Source of the DNA: Apoderus coryli
Taxonomy: Eukaryota > Arthropoda > Insecta > Coleoptera > Attelabidae
Assembly (NCBI GenBank): GCA_911728435.2
Contig: OU452201.1
Location: 13,206,001 to 13,270,000, forward strand
Length of the DNA: 64,000 nucleotides
Direction of reading: 5' to 3'
Below are positions 50,110 through 62,000 of this stretch, piece after piece (within the stretch, counting starts at the first letter, position 1; each line of letters starts with the position of its first letter). The notes beneath the pieces were generated by a model, which was given only the letters and a program-made list of their open reading frames with translations, searched no databases and had not been told where the DNA came from. A program made the translations under genes and the position numbers.

Positions 50110-53100
50110 TTAAGCGGTAAGTTTTTTTCTGTGTTCCAAAGATATAGTGAAGCCATCTTCACGTTTGAGTATAATATCACCTTGTAATTTGTAATTGTTC
50201 TCAGTTTTCCTTGATTTGATGATAAAATTCCTCATGATTGTAGCAAGAAGGATCTTCAATTTCAACATGGCGTATTTGCGACCTAGAGAATAAAATATAA
50301 AATTTCTTGTAAACTTCATTCTAAACCAAACGTGTCAAAACTTAACAAAAAACACGAATTTTAACACGAAATACAAACAATATTTTTGCTAGAACTGTTA
50401 CATATTTGAATTTTTTCTTTGAACTTGGTTGAATAATTAAAATGGATCCTCATTGTTGCAACATAAAAATCGTATCTATGCAGACATCATGTTTTACAAT
50501 GCAATTTATTTTGCGCCCTATTATGCCAAATATTTTGCTATGGCACGTGAAAAAATAGTTCAATTAAAAAAATTGACAGTTCGCACACTACCATCAGTAT
50601 AACAATATTGACATTTTTTGACAGTTACTACTGATTTCAACTTTCAATTAGTATATAAGTATATCCTAATCTCGATATTACTACTCATCGACCATGAGAA
50701 TGTCGTCCTTTAGACTTATAACAGATATCAGCTGATTCTGAAATTTATTATTTTAAAGAATGTAAGCATATATTTATTTGAAACTAGTTAACTAACTATC
50801 AATTTTAAGACGGTAATATTTTTATAACAGGATAACAGGAGCAGCCTAATTACTGTTCATTACTGGAATGAAGTATTACTTAAATTACTTACCAACACAA
50901 CTTCTGGGTCCAGCGCTAAATGGAATAAATGAATAGTAATGTCTGTTGCTAGTACGTTCAGGCAAGAAGTTATCTGGATCGAATTTATCTGGATTCGGGT
51001 AAATTTCTGGTAGACGATGAACTTTGAAAGTTCCAACTACTACTGTAGTTCCAGCTGGTATTACTAAGTCGGATGAAGCTATAAAAAAGACGAAGAATTA
51101 TTGTTATAGTTAAAGATATTTCATAAAAAAGGCTTTACCCAATTTAACATCCTCATTGACCTGTCTGGCAATAACAGGCACAGGAGGGAACATTCTCAAT
51201 GTTTCCATAAGACATCTTTCCAAGTATTTCATTTCCAATGTATCAGCGAATGTTACTGGTCTATCAGAATCACCAAAAATGTCATGCAATTCTTGTACAA
51301 CTTTTGCTTGAATATCTGGATGTGCAGCCATCTGGCACAAGAAGAAACTGCTTCCAGCCGCAGTTGTATCATGTCCTTCAAACATAATTGTGTCGACTTG
51401 TTCTTTGATTTCTTCATCGTTAATCACAACACCGTTTTGTGACGCTTCGATCATAAGATCGAGGAAAGCCATACGTTTCTTCTCACCAACATCGTCATCT
51501 ACATCAAGATCGTCTTTAAGACCAGCAGATTGACCGAATGAGAGTCCCTCGACTGTTGTTTTGGATGTGATCTTATCATGGCTTTTAGTCTTAAGTTCTT
51601 CAGGGACTTCCGCAGTTGATCCTCTGATACCTAAAAAGAAAGTTGCATGAAATTGCTGAGGTATAATTATAAAAGTTTATTGAATACTATAGGAATCCAG
51701 CAATATTTATTGCCCAGCTATAATATAGAATTGCTGAGGGAGTTACGTGATTTCTCTATATAGGTTAGCAAATAAATCTCTGCACCACATCCGTAGGAAA
51801 AAATAAAGAAAAAAATGTAAAGCTCCGATAAACTAACCAAATACCTTGAAATTTTTAGAGGCGTTTCTTTATGGTCATCATAAACTTTACTTAAACCATG
51901 GATTAAACAAGCACTAAAAATTAAATGACATTTTTCTAGTAAACTATTATGCGGCGTTGTATTTGCACAATATTATTATAATCCTACCTCCTTATAACCC
52001 TCAAATATATAGTAGGGTGCCAAAAGAGCTAATAAAACATTAATTGCAACCAATATATATTTTCCGAAAAACGTACCCGACACATTAGCGTCGCCAGCAA
52101 CGAAAAATAACTGTAAGGAAATACTAATTATTGTACTTTATTGCCTTTTTACGCTTTAATTTTGAGAAAACGCCAAAAATAAACAACTTAACATTTCAAT
52201 ATTTTCATTTACCAAACTCGAAAATTCAATATTATTTTGCTTCCATCGATACAGAAAATATGGCATTCTTTATTTGCAAATAATTTTCAACAAGTTGATT
52301 ATAATATTCTGGATAATTTTTGATTTTCCAAAAGACAGTATGTAGGTACACCTTTTAGGAAAAGCTGCATTCACGGACTCCGTATTGCCTGTTACGATAT
52401 GCGCCTTATAGTCTTGCGGGAAAATTCAGCTTTTCTTAGTAGGTATACAATGTACTATTTTAACACCGTATTTCTATTAATTTGCTTAAAATACTCATAG
52501 TTTCAACAAAAAAGTTCTGTGTTTTCGGGAGAATGAATACCATTTACCTACCTTTCTCAAAGTCCGCCTTTTTACGTTGAATAACACGACGTGTCAAGCT
52601 ATGGATTGTGTCGATTAGCTTTTCTTGATATTTGCCATAATTAGTGAGATTGAATAGGAAATCTGGTCGCATCCATACTTTAGTATGACGCAAGTGCAAA
52701 ATATCACACATTTTCATTACAGCCATGGCGTATTCATAGCCACTTTGAGTCTGAGTCTTTTTGCTTACACCCATAGCCGTTTCTAGGAATAAACAATAGT
52801 AGGTGTTATTCTTAGGTAGGTGGAACCTTAAACCGGGCTACCTATTTTATTGATCGATAAAGTAAATAATCAAATATTAATTATTATAAGGCAATTTGTT
52901 TGGATTTATGATAAAAAGCATAGTATTTGATATCTGCAACTAATATTTTAAACATTTTTAACTAAGTAGTATTGAAGTGAAGTTGAATGATATGTATTCT
53001 TGAAATGAAAGTCAACCTCGACGAAACGAATTTAATAGATCTCTCTAAAATTCTTATAAAAACCAAACATGTTTAGGAGCACCAGGCTCCATCATTAGTG

Positions 53101-54491
53101 GTTGGAAAATTACATTACATACTCGTATTTTACAATTTTATGTTGTGTTAGGAGAAATGTATTAATTCACCACGTGAATTTTTTTTTAAATGTTTTGTGT
53201 TAAAATAACTCACATATTCTTCATTCATTTTGTTAATTGTAATTTTAAATCATTAAAATTTATGTCAAAAATTTTGTTTATTCATTACTTGAGCCTTTTT
53301 ATAGCTTTTAATGATTTATAAAAAGAGAAGGTATAAAAAGTCTCATGTAATGAGTAAGCAAAGTTTTTGACATACATTATAATGATTTAAAAACAAAATT
53401 AACATAATTAATTAAGAATATGTGAGTTATTTTAACACAAAACATTTAAAAAAATTTTCACGTGATGAATTAATACATTTCTCCCCACACAACATAAAAT
53501 TGGAAAATAATGATGAAATTGCTTTTGTAAATTTCTAACCACTGATGATGGAGCCTGGTGCTCCGAAACATGTTTAGAATTTTAGAGAGATCTATTAAAT
53601 TCGTTTCGTGGAGGTTGACTTTCATTTCAAGAATACCTACATATCTAGAGCTATGTGAATGTAAAAAATAAGAACTTTTATATTTAATTTACTTGATGTG
53701 GAAAGCTATTCTTCGATGCCTTTTGTAATTGTTTGTAACTCAAATATAAGAAATCCAATGTGCTGCTCACCCAAAAGAATTTCTACAGTTGCCTCAGACA
53801 TATAGTCGTGTACGTCAAACTCTTTACCAACTTCTTTTTCCATTTTCTTAACAGTCTCGATACTATTCTTATTAAATAAGTCAATGAATGACTTCAAAAC
53901 ATTCAAATGGAATGTGGGTGCAATCAATTTTCTGTGTGCTCTCCATTTGGAACCAGTGGAAATAAGCAGACCGTCTCCCAACCATGGTTTGAAGAATCTG
54001 TAATCTGGTGATTTGTCAATGTGTACATGGCTGCTAAGGATGATTTCAACGTCGTCAGGATCAGTGAGGAATATTAGCAGCTTAGGCCCGATCCACAATT
54101 TGATGGTACGTCCGTATTCAAAAGATTTATTGTAAATGTTAAGGAAAATGGCTGTAACAAAATTTCACAAAAAATTTATTACATTTTTAAAGTTGTTGAC
54201 AAAACAGACTAAGTATAGGTAAAATGTTTACTAAGTCTGGAAACAGTTATATTAAAATCGTTTGTTTTTACCATGTGAGCTTCCTATAAACTCCAAAGCA
54301 CTTCCAAGAAATGGCAATCCATTTGGTCCAGGTATCTTCTCAGCTAATGCTAGCATATGTCTTCTGGACCATTTCCAATAGGCATAATATAATACTAGCA
54401 CCGTTATTAAAAAGTATGTTAAATGATTTGGAAAGGTCAGACTGGTGGGTGATTCAGTGATCAGGCTTGGAGTCACTGTGTCAGCCGACAT
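50110..54491 (-). CDS. CYP4G: CYP4G cytochrome P450, complete
   Basis: Six coding exons on the minus strand: 54491-54272, 54151-53771, 52782-52552, 51630-51139, 51078-50893, 50282-50110; all junctions have phase 1; 560 aa, the normal CYP4G length. Features: N-terminal membrane anchor (LTYFLITVLVLYYAYWKW) and PGPNGLPFLGSALEF hinge; C-helix WRAHRKLIAPTFH; the CYP4G phrase ETAMGVSKKTQ and MCDILHLRHTKVW; the acidic G-H insertion unique to CYP4G (LKDDLDVDDDVGEKKR); I-helix FEGHDTTAAG; K-helix ETLRMFPP; and heme loop FIPFSAGPRSCVG. Known CYP4G enzymes sit in the ER of oenocytes and decarbonylate long-chain aldehydes to cuticular hydrocarbons with cytochrome P450 reductase. Exon 2 start and 5' UTR are set by CCGTTTTTAG at 54507. 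It is tail-to-tail with the TPR gene and duplicated downstream. Confidence 0.95.
51631..52551 (-). other. CYP4G intron 3
   Basis: The donor is GAGAAAG|GTAGGT and the acceptor TTTCTTTTTAG. AT-rich, with no gene. It is also present, with indels, at 63194-64000 in the duplicate. Confidence 0.75.
52783..53770 (-). other. CYP4G intron 2, largely a palindromic element
   Basis: Most of this 988-base intron is the palindrome at about 52975-53655. The intron ends with GTTTATTCCTAG before the exon that starts ETAMG. Confidence 0.75.
52975..53655. mobile_element. Large palindrome with hammerhead-like motif in CYP4G intron 2
   Basis: The left arm (about 52995-53260) holds ttcttgaaatgaaagtcaac, agatctctctaaaattct and gttaaaataactcacatattct. 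The right arm (about 53415-53640) has their inverses. The right arm contains CTGATGA-T-GGAGC..GCTCC-GAAACATG (53542-53569); the left arm has a mutated version (53071-53098). The ends again read attcttgaaatgaaagtc..gaagttgac.. . No protein is encoded. A relative lies at 57880-57970. Confidence 0.85.
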
Positions 54492-54506
54492 GTTCGTTTA
54501 AGTTTC
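54272..54506 (-). CDS. CYP4G: CYP4G first coding exon with its short 5' leader
   Basis: A splice acceptor (ACCGTTTTTAG) puts 15 leader bases before the ATG at 54491. The exon encodes the membrane anchor and proline hinge and ends TCACATG|GTAAAA. An upstream non-coding exon is therefore required; the best candidate is 55896-55950. Confidence 0.8.
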
Positions 54507-54710
54507 CTAAAAACGGTAAAATAAAAAAAAAAATGTTTTGTAACAACAGTTAATTTAAATGGTTGATGTTGAATGACTTTAAACTTAGAAAGGTATGTCA
54601 AAGAAATTGTATATCCTCATAAAGAAAGTGTATAGGACTTTTACTGCTTTCTTTAGGTCCAAAATAATAATTTAATGTACATACATACATACAATGGAGT
54701 TACGTCGATG

Positions 54711-54730
54711 ATATATATATATATATATAT
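54711..54730. repeat. (TA)n microsatellite
   Basis: A short run of at dinucleotides in the CYP4G leader intron. Confidence 0.85.
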
Positions 54731-55332
54731 TTGCGATTTGGTCACAATTAAAATGATTTAGAGAACTTTTTCAGTTCTATTAATTCTAAAGAATAAATTA
54801 AAATCACATTTGAAATAGAAGAAAATCACGAATTACCTTTGTTGAAGATATTATTACTTAAAAATAATATTTTTTTCAATACGGAGATATACAGGGTGTT
54901 ACAGAATATGGTGAGGATAAAATGGTAGATTCTATATCAAAAAAATATGAAAAAAAAGTTCATAAACATATGAGCCCGGAAATGCCCCCTGTTCATGATA
55001 CAGTGTTTGTTTAAACATTTCTATCTTTGATAGTTTAGTTTACATTTATCGGAAACACGTTGCCCTACCGAGATGGGATTTAGTACAGGCAAATGTATCA
55101 ATAAAGGGCATATTTTCAAGAATAAAATTGTTTTTTAAACTGATTACGTTAGTGGCGTTCGTACCGATGCGGTGGTCTTATATGTCTGTATGTCTAGTGT
55201 GCGAGAGAAATGCCTATTTCTTCTTGGCTTTGTAGGTTTTCCTACAAACCGAGAAATAGTATTTAAAAACATATACACAATTATTTATAACATAAGCAAT
55301 TGAACTCCTTAAAAATCATTTAAATTTTAATT

Positions 55333-55655
55333 TAAGGCTGTTTGATCAGACTCCAAATATAGGTATAAGGCATTCATGATTGTGCACGTATTTCTTAATA
55401 GATTTGAAAAATTCTTTTTGGATCATAGAGAGAACACTTTAACAGAGGTTTATATAGGAATAAAAATCAAATTTCTTAAAAATTTATTTTGAAGTCAATA
55501 TAAATTGCTAAGAATTTTTTTTTATTCCTATTTAAACCTCTGTTAAAGTGTTCTCTCTATGATCCAAAAAGAATTTTTCAAATCGATTAAGAAATAAGTG
55601 CACAATCATGAATGCCTTATACCTATATTTTGAGTCTGATCAAACAGCCTTAAAA
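55333..55655. mobile_element. Near-perfect palindromic element
   Basis: The left arm starts aaggctgtttgatcagactc and includes ctctatgatcc-type sequence in reverse. The right arm ends gagtctgatcaaacagcctt. The arms are about 140 bases each with a short AT-rich centre near 55490-55510 and very few mismatches, which suggests a recent origin. There is no coding capacity: foldback/MITE type. Confidence 0.85.
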
Positions 55656-55895
55656 AGAGAAAATAAAATTACACTACCTGATACATGTTATTCAAATAAA
55701 GAAATGAATGGTTACACATGCCTGCAAGAATTGTATTCGAAACAGGTATGTTTTTTCTTATGAAATTAGAATAATCTAGAAGTACGGTTCATAATTACAT
55801 AGAGATTTATCACCATAAAATAGCAACTCTACTTAAAGAATGTACTTCGTAGAAATATATTTTTTGTAAATTACTGCAAATAGTTATCTACTTAC

Positions 55896-55950
55896 CTACA
55901 AACAGAAGTTTTTTAAATTGATCACTTTCAGCTAAGCAGTAGCTGTTAAT
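55896..55950 (-). other. CYP4G: Probable non-coding first exon of CYP4G
   Basis: The minus-strand sequence from the putative start runs ATTAACAGCTACTGC... to TTTGTAG|GTAAGT, a strong donor at 55895. It sits directly downstream of a correctly spaced TATA box and initiator, and the first coding exon needs an upstream leader exon. No transcript evidence is available, so this is an inference. Confidence 0.6.
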
Positions 55951-55982
55951 GAGAGAATAAAGCAGCAGCTGGGCATTTTATA
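55950..55982 (-). promoter_or_regulatory. CYP4G core promoter: TATA box and initiator
   Basis: TATAAAA lies at 55982-55976 and the arthropod initiator TCATT has its A at 55950, 32 bases downstream of the first T, the standard TATA-Inr spacing. The donor at 55895 follows. Together they fit a strongly expressed, regulated promoter. Confidence 0.6.
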
Positions 55983-56230
55983 ATGTTTCCGACCAATTTG
56001 TGTATGACATTTTAATAAATTTGTTGACGTGTTTATTTTCTTCAGTAAACAACATTATTCTATATTGTTTTTGTTAATCATATGGTAATTGTAATTAATA
56101 TACAAGCAAATAAGTAGCTTAATACAATACATTTCCGAAGGGTCAAGTGAAAAGGTCTTATATTATGGAAATTTCGTATTATAATATTTGCGTTGTAAGA
56201 ATGAGACTATTTTAAATTCTCGCTGTAATA

Positions 56231-57360
56231 GGGGAAATCCGGGTAAGATGGCACATCGGCTAAGACGAGGCAGGCCATATTCTACTCTCACCGCAGCCCT
56301 GGCAGACTCATTTAAAAAAACGTTACCACATGCTATACACAAAGTTGGCGGCGTCAAATTGCATTCCCTGTTGTGTGAGACTTGTAAGACTAACTAAATG
56401 TCGCTCAAGTCGTATGTGAGTATAAGAGGTAAGTAACTTTGTTTTAAATAAATGATCAATCAGGGTGTATTTTCATATTCAATATTACCTATAGTGTTTT
56501 TTTTTTATAAAAACTTACTTTTTAACGAAATATTTTATCAACTCGTGTCATGTATGACATAAAATCTTCATAATAATGATACAGAAAATAAGGAGAATAT
56601 CGATCCTAAACCTAGTTTTCTACCGTCAACAACAATTATTTACCCCTCAAACAACCAGAAATGTCATTGAACTGAACAAGGCGACATTACCATTAATTCA
56701 TTAGCCAGTTCTCATATTGAGCAAGAGAACCAAAATCAGGAAACGCAAACAGCATTTAACTATTTCAGCAGGAATATAAGTACATTTGATTTTAAGACTC
56801 ATTAGGTAAATCGACGTCAGCATTATTTGCAGGCACGTTATTAAGATACGGACATCTTCTATTTATCTAAATTTGTAATCATTCCTGTACAAAAATATCT
56901 AAATTTATTAATATCTTAATGGAAACACCTTGATAAAACAGAAGAATTGGAAGAAAAAGAGAGGTGTCAGAAGAAAGAAAAAATGAACCAAATGACTGAA
57001 ATAACGAGGATGCACGTAATTTCTTTAGAGACATAGTCTTCTTCTACGCATAAGAGACTGTTTAATTTCGTATCATGTTTTTATTCGTTTTTAGAAATAT
57101 ATTACTACTAGTTTAAGCTAAAGTGACTTTTCCCTACCAGATGCGCCATGTTCATCGCCACGGGCGAATGGATGCACATGTACATCGACCCTAGAATGTC
57201 TATAAAAATGGTAATATCTATGCTCAAAAATAACTTATTTTATAAACGTAGGTGATTTTATCAGAGTACATCGTGGGAAATTTGAATGGGTTTTCAAATA
57301 TGAACAGTATATATGTTTTGAAAATTTCAGTAAAAATGCGCCATCTTACCCAGACTTCTC
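56231..57360. mobile_element. TIR-bounded DNA element upstream of the CYP4G promoter
   Basis: The left end gaaatccgggtaagatggc (56234) and right end gccatcttacccagacttc (57358) are inverted copies. The 1.1 kb interior includes a charged stretch near 56940-57010 (EELEEKERCQKKEKMN-like on plus) and gatgcgccatgttcatcgcc near 57140, a layout that could be the tail of a pogo-like transposase, but no intact frame remains. It lies about 250 bases upstream of the inferred promoter. Confidence 0.6.
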
Positions 57361-57870
57361 TTATTATGGAAAATTGGAAATTCAAATATGTGTACCTATA
57401 TGATTATTGCGTACAAATAAAGAATAACATTAATTAAATTTACAATTTGATATTAATACTGTTAAGAAATATAGGTCGTTTGAAATAGTACCTAAGTTTA
57501 GACATTCACTTTAGTATAGTCTCCTTTCTCTGGTTTACAAATCTCATCTCTATAAGATACTAATAACTTTAGCTAACGTAAGCCAAGAAAAACCTTTAAT
57601 AAAATCTAATAGAATAATATACCATTCAATCAAGGCCCTACTTGTGCTTTAAAGAACTGAACTACATAGGAATACGAGTACTTACTACATTCGCAAATAC
57701 CTTATCTACAGATACTGCCGAATGTACATCGTGTCATTCGCAAAAATTGTTGGTTTCCTTCACAAGTTTGATTTCGGTTGGCTGATGGGGATTTTTCCTA
57801 TAATCGTTTATAGTAAGAGGACAAAACTACTGGATGGAAAAGCATAAACAATATATTATTGTGATAATTC
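57361..57870. other. Spacer, nothing recognised
   Basis: AT-rich sequence between the TIR element and a hammerhead-like repeat copy. I see no gene or repeat structure. Confidence 0.55.
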
Positions 57871-57874
57871 AGGA

Positions 57875-58060
57875 AATGAAAGTCTACCTCCACGAAATAA
57901 ATTTAATAGATTCCTCTACAAATTACAACCATACATGTTTCGGAGCACATGCACCATCATCAGTGGTTAGTTAGATACGAAAGCTATCAATCATTATTAA
58001 TGTTTAATCTCTGAGAAATGTATTGATTCCATTAAGTGGATTTTTTTTATGTGTAAAGTC
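57875..58060. repeat. Single-arm relative of the CYP4G intron 2 palindrome
   Basis: It shares gaaatgaaagtctacctcc, acgaaataaatttaatagat, catgtttcggagcac and caccatcatcagtggtt with the 52975-53655 palindrome. On the minus strand, 57963-57937 reads CTGATGA-T-GGTGC..GCTCC-GAAACATG with most of the stem intact. Confidence 0.75.
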
Positions 58061-58229
58061 AAATAACTTAATATATGTACTAAAACTTTAAATGTTAAAA
58101 TGAAAATTATTTGAATATATTTTTTTTTTATTACTCATCACTTGAGTTTTATTTTTCTTTTTGTAAATCATTTGTTTAAATAAAAATAAAGAAAACAAAT
58201 CTTATCCCAATTCAGTTGGTTTTTGGTTT

Positions 58230-58450
58230 ATTATAATTAAATACAATTTGCAAGTGAAACAAGTCTTGTTCTAACATGTCAGTCTACGTTTCGGCAATGC
58301 ACATTTGCCTTCTTCAGGTACACTATTTTTAAGTAGTATTATATAAAAATGTACCTCAAGAAGGCAATTGTACATTGCCGAAACGTAGACTGACATGTGA
58401 TAACAAAACGAGAATTGTTTAACTTGCAAATTGTATTTAATTGGAAACTC
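58230..58450. repeat. Palindromic repeat with paired hammerhead-like motifs
   Basis: Inverted motifs face each other: minus 58317-58288 reads CTGAAGA-A-GGCAA..TTGCC-GAAACGTAGACTG, and plus 58355-58384 reads the same with CTCAAGA. The outer arms are attaaatacaatttgcaagt and its inverse near 58420-58440. This is a third stem sequence in the motif set. Confidence 0.75.
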
Positions 58451-58762
58451 ATCCAAAAAAAAATCCATTTGAAATAAGTTCACGAAAAGAAAAAATATAT
58501 ACAATGTGTCCACGGAAAACTAGGTAGACTTATTATTAGATATTCTAAAATATTTTGGTATTTTCTGTAATTAAATATACTTACTTACTACTACCAAAGA
58601 TTAATCTACACAAATCTTTGCTACTACTAAGATAGTGCTTAACAGCGGACGTGTTACTGAAACTTTCGTATCATATACCTAAAAGGCGTTTATTAATCCG
58701 AAAAAGTCTTCCAATCCCGAGATACAGTGAAGTACTTCACCAAAAAAGAAATTATTTCTTAG

Positions 58763-58909
58763 ACTTCTCCTAGCGAAAGTTCCTGTACATCAAGTGCAAC
58801 AATTATTTCCGAACAATCACTACCTAAACCTGTCACATTACGAGCTGAAACTATTATTGAACTACTAACTAGTGCAACTGTTATTAAAACTCTGAACACT
58901 AAATCTTGA
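58763..58909 (+). pseudogene. Orphan copy of the last exon of the TPR gene
   Basis: The acceptor-like TTTCTTAG and 147 bases match 49779-49925 in length and order and remain open to the same TGA (encoded tail ELLTSATVIKTLNTKS). Several replacements occur in the middle (SSCTSSATIISEQ). The other seven exons are absent, so it is a by-product of the duplication and not a gene. Confidence 0.85.
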
Positions 58910-59068
58910 ACTTTATTTGTTCATATGCATTTCCAAACTAACTTCATTTATATAACAATAATTTTTAATTACAATAAAATAAATTATACTACAGCTTGTT
59001 ATCACAACTACCTTACTAATTTTATACAGTTTTATTATTTACTACATATAAATTTTTTAAAATAAATC

Positions 59069-59074
59069 TTTATT
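59069..59074 (-). terminator. Poly(A) signal AATAAA of the second CYP4G copy
   Basis: TTTATT on plus, ten bases beyond the stop codon at 59084-59086, in the same position as in the first copy. Confidence 0.55.
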
Positions 59075-59083
59075 GATAACAAT

Positions 59084-62000
59084 TTAAGCGTTAAGTTTTT
59101 TTCTGTGTTCCAAAGATATAGTGAAGCCATCTTGACGTTTGAGTATAATATCACCTTGTAATTTGTAATTGTTCTCAGTTTTCCTTGATTTGATGACAAA
59201 ATTCCTCATGATTGTAGCAAGAAGGATCTTCAATTTCAACATGGCGTATTTGCGACCTGGAGAATAAAATATTAAATTTCTTATAAACTTCATTCTAAAC
59301 CAAATGTGTCAAAACTTAACATAAAACACGGATTTTAACACGAAATACAAATAATATTTTTGCTAGAACTGTTACACATATTTGAATTTTGTGTTGAACT
59401 TGGTTAAATAATTCAAAGGAATCCTAAATGTTGCAACATAAAAATCGTATCTATGCAGACATAATGTTTTACAATGCAATTTATTTTGCGCCCTAGTGTG
59501 CAACATATTTTGCGTTGCCAAAAAAAATAGTTCAATTAAAAAAATTGACAGTTCGCAGACTGACATTAGTATAACAATATTGACATTTTTTGACAGGTAC
59601 TACTGATTTCAACTTTCAATAAGTATATAACCATATCCTAATCTCGATATTAGTACTCATTTATCATAAGAACGTTCTTTGGAAATAAATGTTATGTAAA
59701 AATGTTGTGCAAAAAAATAATATTATGAATTCACATTAATTAAAAACGATACAATGATTGACAAATGTTATTATCTAAGAGAAATCCGTTATGTGTTTGT
59801 ACCCTGTTAATTTACGTGACATTAGGTATTGAAAATTTTTCACTCAATGAATTGTTATGTTAGATGCAATTAGGAGATATATCTGACCTATTCATGAAAC
59901 TTTCAACATGATAAAGGAGAATCAGCTGATATCTGTTATAAGTAATATTGATTCACTGTAATTCCACAGCAGTCATTATTTGTCAAAATTTTTCTTAACA
60001 TCTTTACACTGACAAAGGTGGTCGGCTTTTAGACATCAATAACTACTGTTATATACAGGGTGGTCCAACGAAAAGTTTGCACCTAGCTTTTCTCTTTTTT
60101 TTGTAGTCGAATGCGAAAATGCTCGGATACGTCGATTTTGCTTTTGAGGGGGACACATTTTAAACATATTTTTCGATCTGCGCCTTTAACCCCCTAGCGG
60201 GGGTGAGTAACAACCCTAAAATTTTAAATGGAAAGAGGGGTCTAATGACATATCATTTGAAAGGACACAAAATTGTCTTTCTAATGATACCCTATTTGTC
60301 GAATTTTACTAAAACAGTTAATACGAAAACGACTTTAAAGACATTAAGCCGATAATTTTGGTATTAATGAGAAATACAAATAAGTTTTAATTATTGCGAG
60401 TGAAAACACCTGCAATCGTTAGTACATTCCAATGTTTGTTAGTTTTAACATTGCTTTGTAAAAAAAGTAAACAAGTTGTTAAATTGATTTATTAAAACGT
60501 TACATTAACAAATGTTGAAAATGTGACCCATTTGATTCCATACAATAATACAGATTTTGTTCAAATCTATTTCTAACATTTTGTAGCATATCAGGTGTTA
60601 TGTTTCTGCACTCTTCTGTAATGCGTTGGCGAAGATCTTCTATGGACTCGGGCTTCGTGGCAAAACATTTATTTTTTAAGTGCCCCCAAAGAAAAAAGTC
60701 TAAAGGCGATAAATCCGGTGACCTGGCAGGCCATTCAATTGGGCCCCTCCTTCCAATCCACCGTCCAGGGAACCGGTCATCTAAGAACTGTCTTACAGGA
60801 GCCACATAGTGCGGAGGTGCTCCATCTTGCTGGAAATAAAGCCGATCAGCAGTATGATTTTGGTCATCTTCTATTATTTGTGTTATTAAAGGATCAATTG
60901 TGTCTTCAAGCATGTTTAGGTACACTTCACCAGTTAAATTTCCAGGAATAAAAAGTGGTCCTATAATATGATTTCCTAATATGCCACACCAGACGTTTAT
61001 TTTTTGAGGATACTGGGTATGAACCTCACGGAATAAATGTGGGTTACTATCATCCCAGTAACGGCAATTGTGCCTATTTACAGCTCCATTCAAATAAAAT
61101 GTGCATTCGTCGGAAAAACAAATGTTAAATAATAATTGCGGATCTTCAATTAAACGCTGGCTCATTGCTTCACAAAATTGCAGCCTTCTATCAGGATCAT
61201 CCTCATTTAGTTCCTGTACTAATTTGATTTTGTACGGATGAAATTTGTACGCTTTTAAAATTCGTATTATGGACGAACGGGAGACACCTGAGGCTTCAGC
61301 TAGTTGACGGGTACTTTGACTATGATCCATTTCAACATGCCCTAAAACAGCGACTTCCACAGCTTCATTTCTGATCGGTTTCTGCGGCTGGTGTTTTACA
61401 TTACAGACAGATCCGGTATCTACAAACTTTTTAACTAACTTGGCAACGTACACATCATTCACATTTTTATCGGGATGTCTCTCATTAAATAAGCGAGCCG
61501 TAAGTCTAGCACTACTATTATTTTGAAAATAAAGTTTAACAATTTCAACTCGTTCTAGAATGGAATAAATCATTTTGTACGGTAAAAGTAAAATAACTTG
61601 AGAAGCAACCAAACTGAATCAATGAAAAGACTAAAATAAACGGTGTAAATTCTTTTCCTACACGATTGCAGGTGTTTTCACTCGCAATAATTAAAACTTA
61701 TTTGTATTTCTCATTAATACCAAAATTATCGGCTTAATGTCTTTAAAGTCGTTTTCGTATTAACTGTTTTAGTAAAATTCGACAAATAGGGTATCATTAG
61801 AAAGACAATTTTGTGTCCTTTCAAATGATATGTCATTAGACCCCTCTTTCCATTTAAAATTTTAGGGTTGTAACTCACCCCCGCTAGGGGGTTAAAGGCG
61901 CAGATCGAAAAATATGTTTAAAATGTGTCCCCCTCAAAAGCAAAATCGACGTGTCCGAGCATTTTCGCATTCGACTACAAAAAAAAGAGAAAAGCTAGGT

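Larger units (their letters stand above)
54507..55895 (-). other. CYP4G 5' UTR intron
   Basis: Inferred intron between the leader exon at 55896-55950 and the first coding exon. It holds a (TA)n tract at 54711-54730, a possible transposon end (acagggtgttacagaatatgg at 54892) and a palindrome at 55333-55655. Confidence 0.65.
49763..58747. repeat. Tandem segmental duplication, left unit
   Basis: Starting at aaattatttcttag before the last TPR-gene exon, the sequence through CYP4G exons 6 to 4 and the following intron is repeated from about 58748. The unit holds the last TPR exon, the whole CYP4G gene and its promoter. If the tandem is direct, the unit length is about 8985 bases. Confidence 0.8.
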
